Assembly: GCA_902620455.1 (NCBI GenBank)
Contig: CACNIG010000005.1
Span: 53,643-117,642 of the forward strand
From: an uncultured Bacteroidota bacterium
GTDB lineage: Bacteria > Bacteroidota > Bacteroidia > Flavobacteriales > Flavobacteriaceae
Reading direction: 5' to 3'
DNA length: 64,000 nt
Position numbers and translations under genes: made by a program. Below, one piece after another: positions 16,975 to 26,718 of the stretch; positions within the stretch are counted from its first letter, which is position 1; each line of letters opens with the position of its first letter. The notes beneath the pieces are model-generated. The model worked only from the letters and a program-made list of their open reading frames with translations. It ran no database searches and had not been told where the DNA came from.

Positions 16975-19785
16975 GTGAGATATAATTTTCTAGAAATAGA
17001 AAAGAAATGGCAGGAATTTTGGAAGAATAATGAGACTTATAAAGTTGGTTTTTCTTCAAAACCCAAATTTTATGTTCTAGATATGTTCCCCTATCCATCT
17101 GGAGCAGGTCTTCATGTCGGTCATCCTCTCGGATATATAGCAAGTGACATATATTCTAGATTTAAAAGACATAAAGGATATAATGTTTTACATCCTCAAG
17201 GATATGACTCATTTGGACTCCCTGCAGAACAATACGCAATTAGAACTGGTCAACATCCTAGAAAGACTACGTCCGAAAATATAAATATGTATAGAAGACA
17301 ATTAGATAGAATAGGTTTTTCTTTTGATTGGTCTAGAGAAATCAGAACATCTGACCCAAAGTATTATAAATGGACTCAATGGATATTTATTCTAATGTTT
17401 AACTCATACTATTGTCCAAAGGATGATAAAGCAAAGAGTATAGAAAGCTTAATATGTAAGTTTGAAAAAGATGGTGATAAAAGTTTGAAAGAAGATCTTT
17501 TAGAACTTGGTTATTCTTTTACAAGCTCTCAGTGGAAAAGATTTGATGATAAAATTAAGTCGGACATACTTATGAACTTTAGATTAGCGTACTTAACAGA
17601 TGGTGATGTAAATTGGTGTGAAGAACTTGGGACCGTACTTGCAAATGATGAAATTATAAATGGAGTAAGTGAAAGAGGAGGTTATCCAGTAACAAAAAGA
17701 AAGGTAAAACATTGGTGTCTAAGAATTAGTAAATATTCAGATAGACTTTTAAATGATTTAGATAAAATTGATTGGCCAGATCCATTAAAAGAAATGCAAA
17801 GAAATTGGATCGGAAAATCTAAAGGTGTGTCTGTAACTTTTGATGTTGAAGATTCAAATAATAAAATTGAGGTTTTTACCACAAGACCGGATACAATATT
17901 TGGTGTATCTTTTCTTACTATAGCGCCTGAATATAAAGATATTTTAGATTTATCATCATTAAATCATAAATCAGAAATTAAGAATTACATTGATAAAGTT
18001 TCAAAAAAATCAGAGAGAGAAAGATTATCTGATGTAAAAACTGTTTCTGGAGTATTTTCAGGTTCTTATGCAATACACCCGTTTACAGGAAAAAAAATAC
18101 CTATATGGATTTCAGATTATGTTATTGCAAGTTATGGAACTGGAGCAGTAATGGGAGTTCCTGCAGGAGATCAAAGGGATTTTGACTTTGCAAAAAAGTT
18201 TATGATTGATATTCCAAATATTTTTGAAAATATAGATATTTCACAAACTGCTTTTTCTGATAAATCAGGATTTAAGCTAATTAATTCAGACTTCCTTAAT
18301 GGATTAGATTATGAAAATTCTTTGGAACTAATAATTGAACAAATTGAGTCTAAAGGAATTGGCAAATCTAAAATTCAATTTAAGTTAAGAGATGCTACAT
18401 TTAGTAGGCAAAGATATTGGGGTGAGCCTATTCCCATATATTACAAGAATGGAATTCCTATTAATATTGAGACAGAATATTTACCTTTAAAGTTACCAGA
18501 AGTAGATAATTTTCTTCCAACTAAAAATGGAGATTCCCCTCTAGGAAATTCCACTTCGTGGGCATGGAACGTAAAAACAAAAAAGGTTACATCAAATGAT
18601 GAAATTAATGATACCGATACTTTTCCATTAGAGTTGAACACCATGCCAGGATGGGCAGGAAGTTCTTGGTACTTCTACAGATATATGGATCCAACAAATG
18701 AAAAAGAATTTATTTCTAAAGAATCCCAAAAATACTGGAATGACATTGACATTTACTTTGGAGGAAGTGAGCATGCAACAGGACACTTATTATATTCAAG
18801 ATTTTATCAAAAATTTCTTTATGACTTTGGATATTTAAACAAGGATGAGTATTCAAAAAAATTAGTGAATCAAGGAATGATACTTGGAAATTCTGCATTT
18901 ATATATAGAAAAACAGGATCAAATCAATACATCTCAAGTAATATTATTTCAAAAGAAAAAGTTGATAAAGTAAGGATTGATATAAAGTATGTCAATGATG
19001 ATAACCAAGTTGATTATAATAAATTAAAATCTGAAGATTCTGATTATAAAAATTCAATTTTTAAATTAGAAGACGATCTTTTCTATTGTTTTAGAGAACA
19101 AGAAAAAATGTCAAAGTCTAAGTTTAATGTAGTAAATCCAGATGAAATATGTGATCAATATGGAGCTGATACCCTAAGAATGTATGAAATGTTTCTTGGT
19201 CCAATTGAGCAATCAAAGCCTTGGGATACAAGAGGAATATCCGGAGTGTATTCATTTTTGAAAAAGTTTTGGGGTCTTTTCTTTAAGGATGGATTAATTA
19301 ATGTATCAGAAGATGAACCTTCAAAAGAGTCATTAAAGTCGCTTCACAAAACAATAAAAAAAATTAATGAGGATATTGAGAAATTGAGTCTTAATACATG
19401 TGTCAGTTCATTTATGATATGTATTAATGAACTTAGTTCAATCGGATGCAACAATCGAGCAGTTTTAAAGGAATTACTTATACTTATTTCCCCTTTTGCA
19501 CCTCATTTTGCTGAAGAGTTATGGAGTCAATTAGGTCATAAAGAGTCAATAGTTGATCAGGTTTATCCAGAATATAATGAAAAGTATTTAGTCGAAACTG
19601 ATAAATTGTACCCAGTATCATTTAACGGTAAAACTAAGTTTACTATAACTCTTCCGCTTGATCTTTCTAATAAAGAAATTGAAGATGCTGTTTTGTCATA
19701 TGATAAGACACAGTCTATCTTAAATAATTCAAAACCAAAGAAAATTATAGTTGTTCCTGGTAAAATCATAAATATTGTTTTATGA
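16975..19785 (+). CDS. leuS: Leucyl-tRNA synthetase
   Basis: Class Ia synthetase charging tRNA-Leu, with a CP1 editing domain. 936 residues from the GTG at 16975. HIGH-type motif is HVGHPLGY in the N-terminal catalytic part, the CP1 editing domain lies at about 260-430 (TTRPDTIFGVSFL, GTGAVMGVPAGDQRDFDFA), and the KMSKS loop is KMSKSKFNVVNPDE near residue 700. The GTG start gives the usual RYNFLEIEKKWQ N-terminus; a TTG three codons upstream falls inside the -7 box and is rejected. The length above 900 residues is normal for Bacteroidetes LeuRS. It overlaps the next gene by 4 bases. Confidence 0.95.
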   Translation: MRYNFLEIEKKWQEFWKNNETYKVGFSSKPKFYVLDMFPYPSGAGLHVGHPLGYIASDIYSRFKRHKGYNVLHPQGYDSFGLPAEQYAIRTGQHPRKTTSENINMYRRQLDRIGFSFDWSREIRTSDPKYYKWTQWIFILMFNSYYCPKDDKAKSIESLICKFEKDGDKSLKEDLLELGYSFTSSQWKRFDDKIKSDILMNFRLAYLTDGDVNWCEELGTVLANDEIINGVSERGGYPVTKRKVKHWCLRISKYSDRLLNDLDKIDWPDPLKEMQRNWIGKSKGVSVTFDVEDSNNKIEVFTTRPDTIFGVSFLTIAPEYKDILDLSSLNHKSEIKNYIDKVSKKSERERLSDVKTVSGVFSGSYAIHPFTGKKIPIWISDYVIASYGTGAVMGVPAGDQRDFDFAKKFMIDIPNIFENIDISQTAFSDKSGFKLINSDFLNGLDYENSLELIIEQIESKGIGKSKIQFKLRDATFSRQRYWGEPIPIYYKNGIPINIETEYLPLKLPEVDNFLPTKNGDSPLGNSTSWAWNVKTKKVTSNDEINDTDTFPLELNTMPGWAGSSWYFYRYMDPTNEKEFISKESQKYWNDIDIYFGGSEHATGHLLYSRFYQKFLYDFGYLNKDEYSKKLVNQGMILGNSAFIYRKTGSNQYISSNIISKEKVDKVRIDIKYVNDDNQVDYNKLKSEDSDYKNSIFKLEDDLFYCFREQEKMSKSKFNVVNPDEICDQYGADTLRMYEMFLGPIEQSKPWDTRGISGVYSFLKKFWGLFFKDGLINVSEDEPSKESLKSLHKTIKKINEDIEKLSLNTCVSSFMICINELSSIGCNNRAVLKELLILISPFAPHFAEELWSQLGHKESIVDQVYPEYNEKYLVETDKLYPVSFNGKTKFTITLPLDLSNKEIEDAVLSYDKTQSILNNSKPKKIIVVPGKIINIVL

Positions 19786-20039
19786 TTGATCCAATCTTTG
19801 AAATAATTGGTTTATCAGCAGCATTCCTTACTACTTCTGCATTTATTCCACAGGTTTATAAGATCTATAAGGAGAAAAATGCTGATGGTATTTCGCTCAC
19901 AATGTACATAATAATGTTTATTGGTGTTCTTCTATGGCTTTTGTATGGAATTTTGATTGGAAGTCTCTCAATAATTGTTGCAAATGGAATTACTGCACTT
20001 TTACAGCTAAGTATAATAATATTTAAGTTAAAAAACTGA
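19782..20039 (+). CDS. SemiSWEET sugar transporter
   Basis: 85 residues forming one three-helix bundle, half of a eukaryotic SWEET; such proteins work as dimers and carry sugars down their gradient. Visible marks are the PQ-type motif FIPQVYKIYK in helix 1, the following KNADGIS loop and three hydrophobic segments. It starts within the leuS stop (4-base overlap), so it is probably translationally coupled to leuS, although the functions are unrelated. Confidence 0.88.
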   Translation: MIDPIFEIIGLSAAFLTTSAFIPQVYKIYKEKNADGISLTMYIIMFIGVLLWLLYGILIGSLSIIVANGITALLQLSIIIFKLKN

Positions 20040-20092
20040 TAAAATTTTTCAGTTATTTGGCATATTACATACCTTTATAAAAAATTTAATTT

Positions 20093-20800
20093 ATGGACTT
20101 TTTGTTATACGGTGATTTAAACTATTGGTTAATAATAATTCCAATACTAGCACTAAGTGGGTATGTTCAATATCAACTTAAATCAAAATTTAAAAAATTT
20201 TCAAGACAGACACTATCAGCAAATCTTTCTGGAAAAGAGATTGCAGAAAAAATGTTAAGTGATCATGGTATTTATGACGTAAAAGTTATGAGTGTTAAGG
20301 GACAACTTTCAGACCATTATAATCCCCAAAAGAAAACTGTCAATCTAAGTGAGAGTGTTTACAACCAAAGAAATGCTGCCGCCGCTGCTGTTTCTGCACA
20401 TGAATGTGGTCATGCAGTGCAGCATGCAAAAGGGTATGAGTGGTTAAAGATGAGATCAATATTAGTGCCTATGGTTGGTGTAACTTCAAAACTGGGCACA
20501 TACATATTATTTGGAGGGATAATATTAATGCAAAGTTCACCAGTTTTAGGTGAAAGTCTTTTTACATTAGGGATCTTTGGTTTTGCTACAGGTACTTTGT
20601 TTAGCCTTGTTACACTTCCAGTAGAGTTTGATGCTAGTAAAAGAGCAATATATTGGCTTGAAAGAAAAAGAATCGTAAATCAAAGAGAACTTATTCAATC
20701 AAAAGAGGCCTTAAACTGGGCAGCTGGTACTTATGTTGTAGCAGCTCTAGCTTCAATTGCTAACCTTGTATATATATGGATGAGGTTTGGTAGAAGGTAG
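20093..20800 (+). CDS. Membrane-bound zinc metallopeptidase, YugP family
   Basis: 235 residues. An N-terminal helix (about 11-27) is followed by a soluble domain with the zinc motif HECGHAVQHA (residues about 103-112) and the downstream acidic ligand region EFDASKRA, then two or three more helices. It belongs to the neutral zinc metallopeptidase group typified by Bacillus YugP (DUF2268-unrelated, Zn-peptidase family 2). The substrate is unknown; a role in membrane protein quality control is conjecture. It is convergent with hemD (6-base gap). Confidence 0.87.
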   Translation: MDFLLYGDLNYWLIIIPILALSGYVQYQLKSKFKKFSRQTLSANLSGKEIAEKMLSDHGIYDVKVMSVKGQLSDHYNPQKKTVNLSESVYNQRNAAAAAVSAHECGHAVQHAKGYEWLKMRSILVPMVGVTSKLGTYILFGGIILMQSSPVLGESLFTLGIFGFATGTLFSLVTLPVEFDASKRAIYWLERKRIVNQRELIQSKEALNWAAGTYVVAALASIANLVYIWMRFGRR

Positions 20801-20806
20801 AACGAG

Positions 20807-21541
20807 CTAACCTTTTATATATTTATCTATAGCCATAGCCATTGAAGGAGAAACCTCTGTTGGGGCTTTAATGTCTATTCTGAGATTTTTAGCTTTTGCA
20901 GCTTCTTCAGTTGTATTACCATACACAGCGATAAGTGTCTTATTCTGTTCAAAATCTGGAAAGTTTTTAAATAAAGATTCAATTCCTAATGGACTAAAAA
21001 AGACCAGTAAGTCATAATATACATCTCTTAAATCAGATAAGTCGCTAACAACTGTCTTGTAAAGTTGTGCTCGCTCCCAAGAAATTTCAAAAGAATCTAA
21101 TGTTTTTATGATATCTGGGTTCAAACTACCAGAAGTTGGGGCTAGAAATCTCTCTTTATTAAATTTAGTAAAAGTAGCCTCAAGATCTTTGAAATTATTA
21201 TTACCAACATAAATTTTTCTTTTTCGGTAAACCACATATTTCTGTAAATAGTATGCAACAGCCTCAGACTGACAAAAATATTTGGTCTGATCAGGAACTT
21301 TAAATCTCATTTCTTCCGTAATTCTGAAGAAATGATCCACTGAGTTTCTACTTGTTAAGATAACATTATGAAATTTCGAAAAGTCAACTTTTTGCGCTCT
21401 TACTTCTTTAGCTGTAAGTCCCTCAACATGAATAAACTTTCTAAAATCTATTTTAAGTTTATACTTTCTTATTAACGATGAATAAGGAGAATTCTCGTTT
21501 GTAGGCTCAGGTTGAGATATTAAAATAGTTTTAATACTCAT
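20807..21541 (-). CDS. hemD: Uroporphyrinogen-III synthase
   Basis: Closes and inverts ring D of hydroxymethylbilane in heme synthesis. 244 residues of the weakly conserved two-domain HemD fold: ILISQPEPTNENSPYSSL at the start, NVILTSRNSVDHFF near residue 80, and LLVFFSPLGIESLF with a following VYGNTTEEAAK near the C-terminus. Other heme genes are absent, and the neighbour is a DUF4271 membrane protein, the usual pairing in flavobacteria. The start is the first ATG (MSIKTILISQPEP). Confidence 0.85.
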   Translation of the reverse strand: MSIKTILISQPEPTNENSPYSSLIRKYKLKIDFRKFIHVEGLTAKEVRAQKVDFSKFHNVILTSRNSVDHFFRITEEMRFKVPDQTKYFCQSEAVAYYLQKYVVYRKRKIYVGNNNFKDLEATFTKFNKERFLAPTSGSLNPDIIKTLDSFEISWERAQLYKTVVSDLSDLRDVYYDLLVFFSPLGIESLFKNFPDFEQNKTLIAVYGNTTEEAAKAKNLRIDIKAPTEVSPSMAMAIDKYIKG

Positions 21542-21557
21542 CAGAAAATTTTTAGGT

Positions 21558-22238
21558 TTAATAAATTGAATATAACCATATCCATGGGGCTAGTTTGAAC
21601 CCACAAAGATACAAAATAAAATACATTACCTCTTTTATGTCAATTTTTGAAAAATAACTCAAATAGTTTTTAGCCTGAAAAATAAAATGTAATAACAACA
21701 AGATTAAAAAAGTATTTCTCAGATAAATAAAGTCATAAAAAGTATTTAAGCTGTAAACTACGAAGTTTATCAACATTAATATCCCAATTATAATATTTAT
21801 AATATAATTTTTAAAAAATATAAACTTAAGCTTATAGTTAAGAAACATTTCTATAATATATTTTATAACTAGGAACCTAACAGATAGAGTAATAAAGATT
21901 AATATGTTAAAATTTAATAATCTTATAAATAATTCATTGCCCATTTCATCAAAATTTATACTTCCATGAAAACTTAGGGCACCGAAATTAGTCATGACTA
22001 CTATATTGATAAGCAAAAAAAAGAACAAATAGAAATAGTTAAAATAATTAATAATTGAAGTGCCTGAGCCTGAAATACCAAGATCATCTACATTGTAAGG
22101 AACTAAAATATTACGAAAATGATAGCTTACACTTCTAAATAAATAAACTAATTTTGCTCTTTGGAATATTTGTAGAAAATAAAATATTAACAATATAATT
22201 ATAACAAATAAAGTGGTTAAATCTTGATTTCGAATCAT
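21558..22238 (-). CDS. DUF4271 integral membrane protein
   Basis: 226 residues with about six membrane helices, very rich in Ile, Phe and Asn. It starts with a helix immediately after MIRNQDLTT and has an APWIWLYSIY C-terminus. The family is recognised from its position next to hemD and its topology; no catalytic motif is visible. Its function is not known. It is cotranscribed with hemD (16-base gap) and divergent from the glycosyltransferase gene. Confidence 0.7.
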   Translation of the reverse strand: MIRNQDLTTLFVIIILLIFYFLQIFQRAKLVYLFRSVSYHFRNILVPYNVDDLGISGSGTSIINYFNYFYLFFFLLINIVVMTNFGALSFHGSINFDEMGNELFIRLLNFNILIFITLSVRFLVIKYIIEMFLNYKLKFIFFKNYIINIIIGILMLINFVVYSLNTFYDFIYLRNTFLILLLLHFIFQAKNYLSYFSKIDIKEVMYFILYLCGFKLAPWIWLYSIY

Positions 22239-22285
22239 ATTAGTATTAAGATAAACAACAAAATTATAGAATAACTACTAAATAA

Positions 22286-23017
22286 ATGAAAGACAAAAGT
22301 TTAATTATCATACCGACCTATAATGAAGCCGAAAATATCGAAGATGTTATAAATAAAATTTTGTCTTTGCAGAACAACAATTTCATATTGGTAGTTGATG
22401 ATAATTCTCCTGACGGAACATCAAATATTGTCGAGAACTTGAAAAAAGATAATACAGATAAACTTTTCTTGATTACTAGAAAGAAGAAAGATGGTTTAGG
22501 TTCAGCATATAAAGTAGGATTTCGATGGGCACTTAAACAGGACTTCTCTTATATCTTTGAGATGGATGCTGATCTCTCTCATAATCCAAATGAAATTGAA
22601 AACCTAAAGAGACTTCTAATTAATAATGAATGTGATGTAGCTATTGGTTCTAGATACTTAGAGGGTGTAAGTGTTGTAAATTGGCCTTTATCCAGAATTT
22701 TTCTCTCATATTTTGCTAATATTTATGTTAGACTTATCACATGTCTTCCAGTAAGAGATTCAACTTCTGGGTTTGTTGGTTACTCAAATAAGGCTTTATC
22801 ATCTTTAGATATTAATAAAATAAAGTTTAATGGATACGCTTTTCAAATTGAAATGAAATTTAAACTTTGGAAAAAAAAGTTTAAGTTAAAGGAGCATCAA
22901 ATAATATTTGTTAACAGAGAACACGGAGACTCCAAAATGAATAAGAACATTATCTTTGAAGCAATAATTGGTGTTATAAAATTAAAATTTAATTCAATTT
23001 TTAATAAAAATGAATAG
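22286..23017 (+). CDS. Polyprenol monophosphomannose synthase-like glycosyltransferase (GT2)
   Basis: 243-residue GT-A fold glycosyltransferase related to dolichyl-phosphate mannose synthase. Features: IIPTYNEAENIEDVI at the N-terminus, the nucleotide-sugar site VVDDNSPDGT, and the metal-binding DADLSHNP (about residues 93-100), followed by SRYLEG and a C-terminal region carrying NREHGDSKM. It has no C-terminal membrane helices, as in single-domain bacterial forms. It probably loads mannose (or a similar sugar) onto a polyprenyl phosphate for protein or envelope glycosylation. It overlaps the dihydroorotase gene by 8 bases. Confidence 0.87.
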   Translation: MKDKSLIIIPTYNEAENIEDVINKILSLQNNNFILVVDDNSPDGTSNIVENLKKDNTDKLFLITRKKKDGLGSAYKVGFRWALKQDFSYIFEMDADLSHNPNEIENLKRLLINNECDVAIGSRYLEGVSVVNWPLSRIFLSYFANIYVRLITCLPVRDSTSGFVGYSNKALSSLDINKIKFNGYAFQIEMKFKLWKKKFKLKEHQIIFVNREHGDSKMNKNIIFEAIIGVIKLKFNSIFNKNE

Positions 23018-24347
23018 ACTCCTAATAAAGGATATTGTTATTATAAATGAAGGCATTAGAACTTCGGGTGATATATATATAGAGGGGGAATTAATTAAAG
23101 AAATTGGATCTAATCTTGAGTATGACAAGGGAATTAAAATTATCGATGGAAATGGTCGTATAGCTATACCTGGAATGATAGATGATCAGGTACATTTTCG
23201 TGAACCAGGTTTAACTCATAAAGGAAACATAAGCACAGAGTCAAAGGCAGCTATTGCTGGAGGTGTAACATCTTATTTTGAAATGCCAAATACATTTCCA
23301 AATACTACTTCAAGAGAAGAGTTTGAGAAAAAAATTCAAATTGCATCAAAGAATTCATTCGCAAATTTTTCATTTATGTTTGGCGGGACAAATGACAATA
23401 TTGATGAAATAAAAAAATTAGATCATAAGGAAGTTGCAGGAATTAAACTTTTTTTAGGATCCTCAACAGGAAAGATGTTAATAGATAATCAGGATTCAAT
23501 TGAAAATATTTTTAACAACACGTCATTACCTATATCAGCTCATTGTGAGGACGAACAAACAATAAAAGACAATACTGAATATTTTAAAAATCTTTACGGT
23601 GATGATATCCCTATATCAGCTCATCCAAAGATTAGGAACGACAAGGCATGCCTACAAAGTTCCAGCTTTGCTGTTAAACTTGCAAAAAAAACAGGTGCAA
23701 GACTAAATGTATTTCATATTTCGACTGCCATAGAACTTAGTCTATTTGATAATGGTATTGAATTAAATGATAAAAAAATAACATCTGAGGTGTGTGCTCA
23801 TCATTTATGGTTCACAGATAAGGATTACATTGAACTTGGTTCGAAGATAAAATGGAATCCAGCCATAAAGTCCAAAAATGATAGAGATGCCCTCTGGAAG
23901 GCACTAAAAGATGATAAAATAGATATTATTGCATCAGATCATGCTCCTCATACATTAGAAGAAAAAAATAATAAATATTTAAGCTGTCCATCAGGAGGAC
24001 CGATGGTTCAACATACTATTTTATCTCTTCTACAAAACTGTGAAAAATATGGTGTTTCATTTGAAAAAATTGTTGAAAAGATAGCTCATAATCCAGCAAT
24101 AATATTTAAGGTTAATAATAGAGGTTTTATAAGGAAAGGATATTTTGCTGATATTGTCCTAATTGATACAAATACTCCAACAATTGTGACTAAAGACTCT
24201 CTATTATACAAGTGTGGCTGGTCACCTTTTGAGGGGCAAAAGTTTGATAACTCCATATATAAAACTATATTAAACGGTAATGTAGTTTATGAGGATGGGA
24301 AAGTAAATTCTATACCATACGGAAAAAAAATAACTTTTAACAGATGA
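23010..24347 (+). CDS. pyrC: Dihydroorotase
   Basis: Cyclises carbamoyl-aspartate to dihydroorotate in pyrimidine synthesis. 445 residues, class I type. Metal ligands are seen in DDQVHFREPG (the HxR pair), the SAHCEDE and VFHIST histidines and DHAPHTLEEK near residue 310. A lysine in GIKLFLGSSTGKM is a candidate for the bridging carbamylated Lys. It is flanked by the mannosyltransferase and the DUF4296 lipoprotein, all overlapping, which is the usual flavobacterial order. Confidence 0.93.
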   Translation: MNRLLIKDIVIINEGIRTSGDIYIEGELIKEIGSNLEYDKGIKIIDGNGRIAIPGMIDDQVHFREPGLTHKGNISTESKAAIAGGVTSYFEMPNTFPNTTSREEFEKKIQIASKNSFANFSFMFGGTNDNIDEIKKLDHKEVAGIKLFLGSSTGKMLIDNQDSIENIFNNTSLPISAHCEDEQTIKDNTEYFKNLYGDDIPISAHPKIRNDKACLQSSSFAVKLAKKTGARLNVFHISTAIELSLFDNGIELNDKKITSEVCAHHLWFTDKDYIELGSKIKWNPAIKSKNDRDALWKALKDDKIDIIASDHAPHTLEEKNNKYLSCPSGGPMVQHTILSLLQNCEKYGVSFEKIVEKIAHNPAIIFKVNNRGFIRKGYFADIVLIDTNTPTIVTKDSLLYKCGWSPFEGQKFDNSIYKTILNGNVVYEDGKVNSIPYGKKITFNR

Positions 24348-24661
24348 AAAAATATCTATTAGTATATATTTTTATGATGGGATGCTCGTCTAATGCTCCG
24401 GAAAATTTAATCAGTGAGGAAAAAATGGAAAGTATTATTTTTGATATAATGATTCTAAATGCATCTAGTAGTTACGATTTAAAAATTGACAATAATATGA
24501 TTAGTGATGAGTTGATTTTTAGAAAACATGACATTGATAGTGCTCAATTTTATGACAGTGAATTATATTATTCTAAAAATCCCAGAATTCAACTTAATAT
24601 TTATTCCAATGTAAAGAGAAGGATTCAAAAATCAATAGATAGTCTAAAAAATATTAAATAA
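24344..24661 (+). CDS. DUF4296 lipoprotein
   Basis: 105 residues. A short signal peptide ends in a lipobox, GCSS with Cys near residue 14, so it is a lipid-anchored periplasmic or outer-membrane protein. The family core is a helical region starting LISEEKMESIIFDIMILNA. Function unknown. It overlaps pyrC by 4 bases (ATGA) and shares one base with tyrS, so all three are one transcription unit. Confidence 0.8.
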   Translation: MKKYLLVYIFMMGCSSNAPENLISEEKMESIIFDIMILNASSSYDLKIDNNMISDELIFRKHDIDSAQFYDSELYYSKNPRIQLNIYSNVKRRIQKSIDSLKNIK

Positions 24662-25953
24662 TGAAAGAATTCATAGATCAGCTGAGGTGGAGAGGAATGT
24701 TACATGATGTAATACCTGGATCTGAAGAATATTTGTCCAAAAATAAAACTATTGGATATATTGGCTTTGATCCTACGTCCGATTCACTTCATATAGGAAG
24801 TCTAGTTCCAATATTCATTCTTAAACACTTTCAAAATGCTGGTCATACACCAGTCGTATTACTTGGAGGTGCAACAGGCATGATAGGTGATCCATCTGGA
24901 AAGTCTGATGAAAGGAACTTATTAGATAAAAATATTTTAAAGTTTAACGAAAAGAAATTAAAGGTTCAATTTGAAAAATTTCTTGATTTTAAATCAAATA
25001 AATCTAATAGAGCCATCCTTGTTAATAATTATGATTGGATGAGTAAATTCTCAATTATTGACTTTTCGAGAGATATTGGTAAGCATATAACTGTAAATTA
25101 TATGATGGCTAAAGAGTCTGTAAAAAAGAGAATTTCTAAGGATACAACACAGGGAATGTCATTTACTGAATTTACCTATCAATTAATTCAAGGATATGAT
25201 TTTCTTCATTTATATAAGGAGATAAATTGTATGCTTCAAATGGGTGGAAGTGATCAGTGGGGAAACATTACTACTGGAACTGAACTGATTAGAAGAAAAG
25301 AGAATGTAAAGGCTTTTGCAATAACATGTCCATTAATTAAAAAATCTGACGGCTCAAAATTTGGAAAATCTGAAGGTGGAAACATTTGGCTAGATAAGAA
25401 TAAGACTTCTGTATATAAGTTTTATCAATATTGGTTAAATATTTCGGATGAGGATGCAATTACTTACATTAAAGTTTTTACTTTTTTATCACAAGATGAA
25501 GTTAATGAATTAATAAAAGAACATAATAAAGATAAAGCCAAAAGACTGCTTCAAAATAAAATTGCTGATACAGTAACAGTTATGGTTCATGGAGAAAATG
25601 ATTTAAAAAATGCAATTAGTGCATCAAAAGTTCTTTTTGGAAAATCCAGTAAAGAAGATCTTGAGTCTCTTGATGATAATACCTTCAATGAAATTTTTGA
25701 TGGTGTTCCAAGCTCTAAGATATCTAAAGAAAAATTATTGAAGGGAATAGAAGTTGAGAATCTTCTTGCTACTGAGACAAATTTCCTTAAATCTGTAAGT
25801 GAGGCAAGAAGAGCCCTAAAAGAAAATTCAATTTCAATTAATAAAAAGAGAATCTCACAAAATATTAAAATCACTAAAAATGATTTAATTAATGGGAAAT
25901 ATACTTTACTTCAGAGGGGACGAAAAAATTATTATTTACTTATTGTAAATTAA
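24661..25953 (+). CDS. tyrS: Tyrosyl-tRNA synthetase
   Basis: Class Ic synthetase, 430 residues. HIGH-type motif is TSDSLHIGSLVP, the tyrosine-binding region follows (MGGSDQWGNITTGTEL), and the KMSKS-type loop is KFGKSEGGNIWLD, typical of TyrRS. The C-terminal 70 residues form an S4-like RNA-binding domain (SVSEARRALKENSI). No T-box or leader is seen upstream because the gene is fused into the pyrC unit. Confidence 0.95.
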   Translation: MKEFIDQLRWRGMLHDVIPGSEEYLSKNKTIGYIGFDPTSDSLHIGSLVPIFILKHFQNAGHTPVVLLGGATGMIGDPSGKSDERNLLDKNILKFNEKKLKVQFEKFLDFKSNKSNRAILVNNYDWMSKFSIIDFSRDIGKHITVNYMMAKESVKKRISKDTTQGMSFTEFTYQLIQGYDFLHLYKEINCMLQMGGSDQWGNITTGTELIRRKENVKAFAITCPLIKKSDGSKFGKSEGGNIWLDKNKTSVYKFYQYWLNISDEDAITYIKVFTFLSQDEVNELIKEHNKDKAKRLLQNKIADTVTVMVHGENDLKNAISASKVLFGKSSKEDLESLDDNTFNEIFDGVPSSKISKEKLLKGIEVENLLATETNFLKSVSEARRALKENSISINKKRISQNIKITKNDLINGKYTLLQRGRKNYYLLIVN

Positions 25954-26025
25954 TTGTTTTTAAAACATTAAATTTTAGGTTGTTAACAAAACATAAGCTA
26001 TAATTTGCTAAATTGTTGAAGTACT

Positions 26026-26718
26026 ATGGATAAGTCAAAGATTAAAATACTTTGTGTTGATGATGAACCGGATATTTTAGAGATTCTAAAGTATAATTTA
26101 TCAAATGAAGGTTATGATGTATCTACGGCCAAAGATGGCCAAAAAGCTATTGAAATTGCAAAAGGTATTGTACCAAATGTAATTATTATGGACATTATGA
26201 TGCCTAATATGGACGGCATACAGGCTTGTGAACTTCTTAGATCAGATAAAATGTTTAATGATACGTTAATTATGTTTTTAACAGCTAGAGGTGAGGACTA
26301 TTCTCATATTGCAGCATATGAAGCAGGAGCTGATGATTATGTTCAAAAACCAGTTAAACCAAAAATTTTAGTATCAAAAGTCAAAGGACTTTTAAGACGA
26401 TCAGAAAAGAATCTTGAAAAAGAAATTGAGGAAATTCAATTTGGTAACTTTAAAATCAACAGGGATAAATATAAAGTCTATGTAGATGATAAATCAATAA
26501 GTTTGCCAAAAAAAGAGTTTGAGCTATTAAGTCTACTTTCCTCAAAACCTGACAAGGTATTTAAAAGAGAAAAAATCATGGAAAAAGTTTGGGGAGAAAA
26601 AGTTATAGTTGGTGACAGAACAATTGATGTACACATAAGAAAATTAAGAGAGAAAATAGGACATAAATACTTCAAAACTATTAAGGGAGTTGGGTACAAA
26701 TTTATAATTGAAGAATGA
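26026..26718 (+). CDS. OmpR/PhoB-family response regulator
   Basis: 230 residues: receiver domain (1-120) with acidic pocket VDDE at 11-14, phospho-acceptor D56 in IIMDIMMPNMDG and the conserved Lys in VQKPVKP; then a winged-helix DNA-binding domain (about 135-228) ending with VGDRTIDVHIRKLREKIG and KGVGYKF. It overlaps the histidine kinase gene by 4 bases, so the two form a cognate pair. The nearest model is PhoB/PhoP; the signal is unknown. Confidence 0.92.
   Translation: MDKSKIKILCVDDEPDILEILKYNLSNEGYDVSTAKDGQKAIEIAKGIVPNVIIMDIMMPNMDGIQACELLRSDKMFNDTLIMFLTARGEDYSHIAAYEAGADDYVQKPVKPKILVSKVKGLLRRSEKNLEKEIEEIQFGNFKINRDKYKVYVDDKSISLPKKEFELLSLLSSKPDKVFKREKIMEKVWGEKVIVGDRTIDVHIRKLREKIGHKYFKTIKGVGYKFIIEE

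Noticed and set aside
25962..25996. AAAACATTA and AAAACATAA, 26 bases apart, plus TTGTTAACAA palindrome upstream of the response regulator
   Set aside because: AT-rich chance match is likely and the spacing does not fit the tandem half-sites of OmpR-type regulators; not called as an operator.
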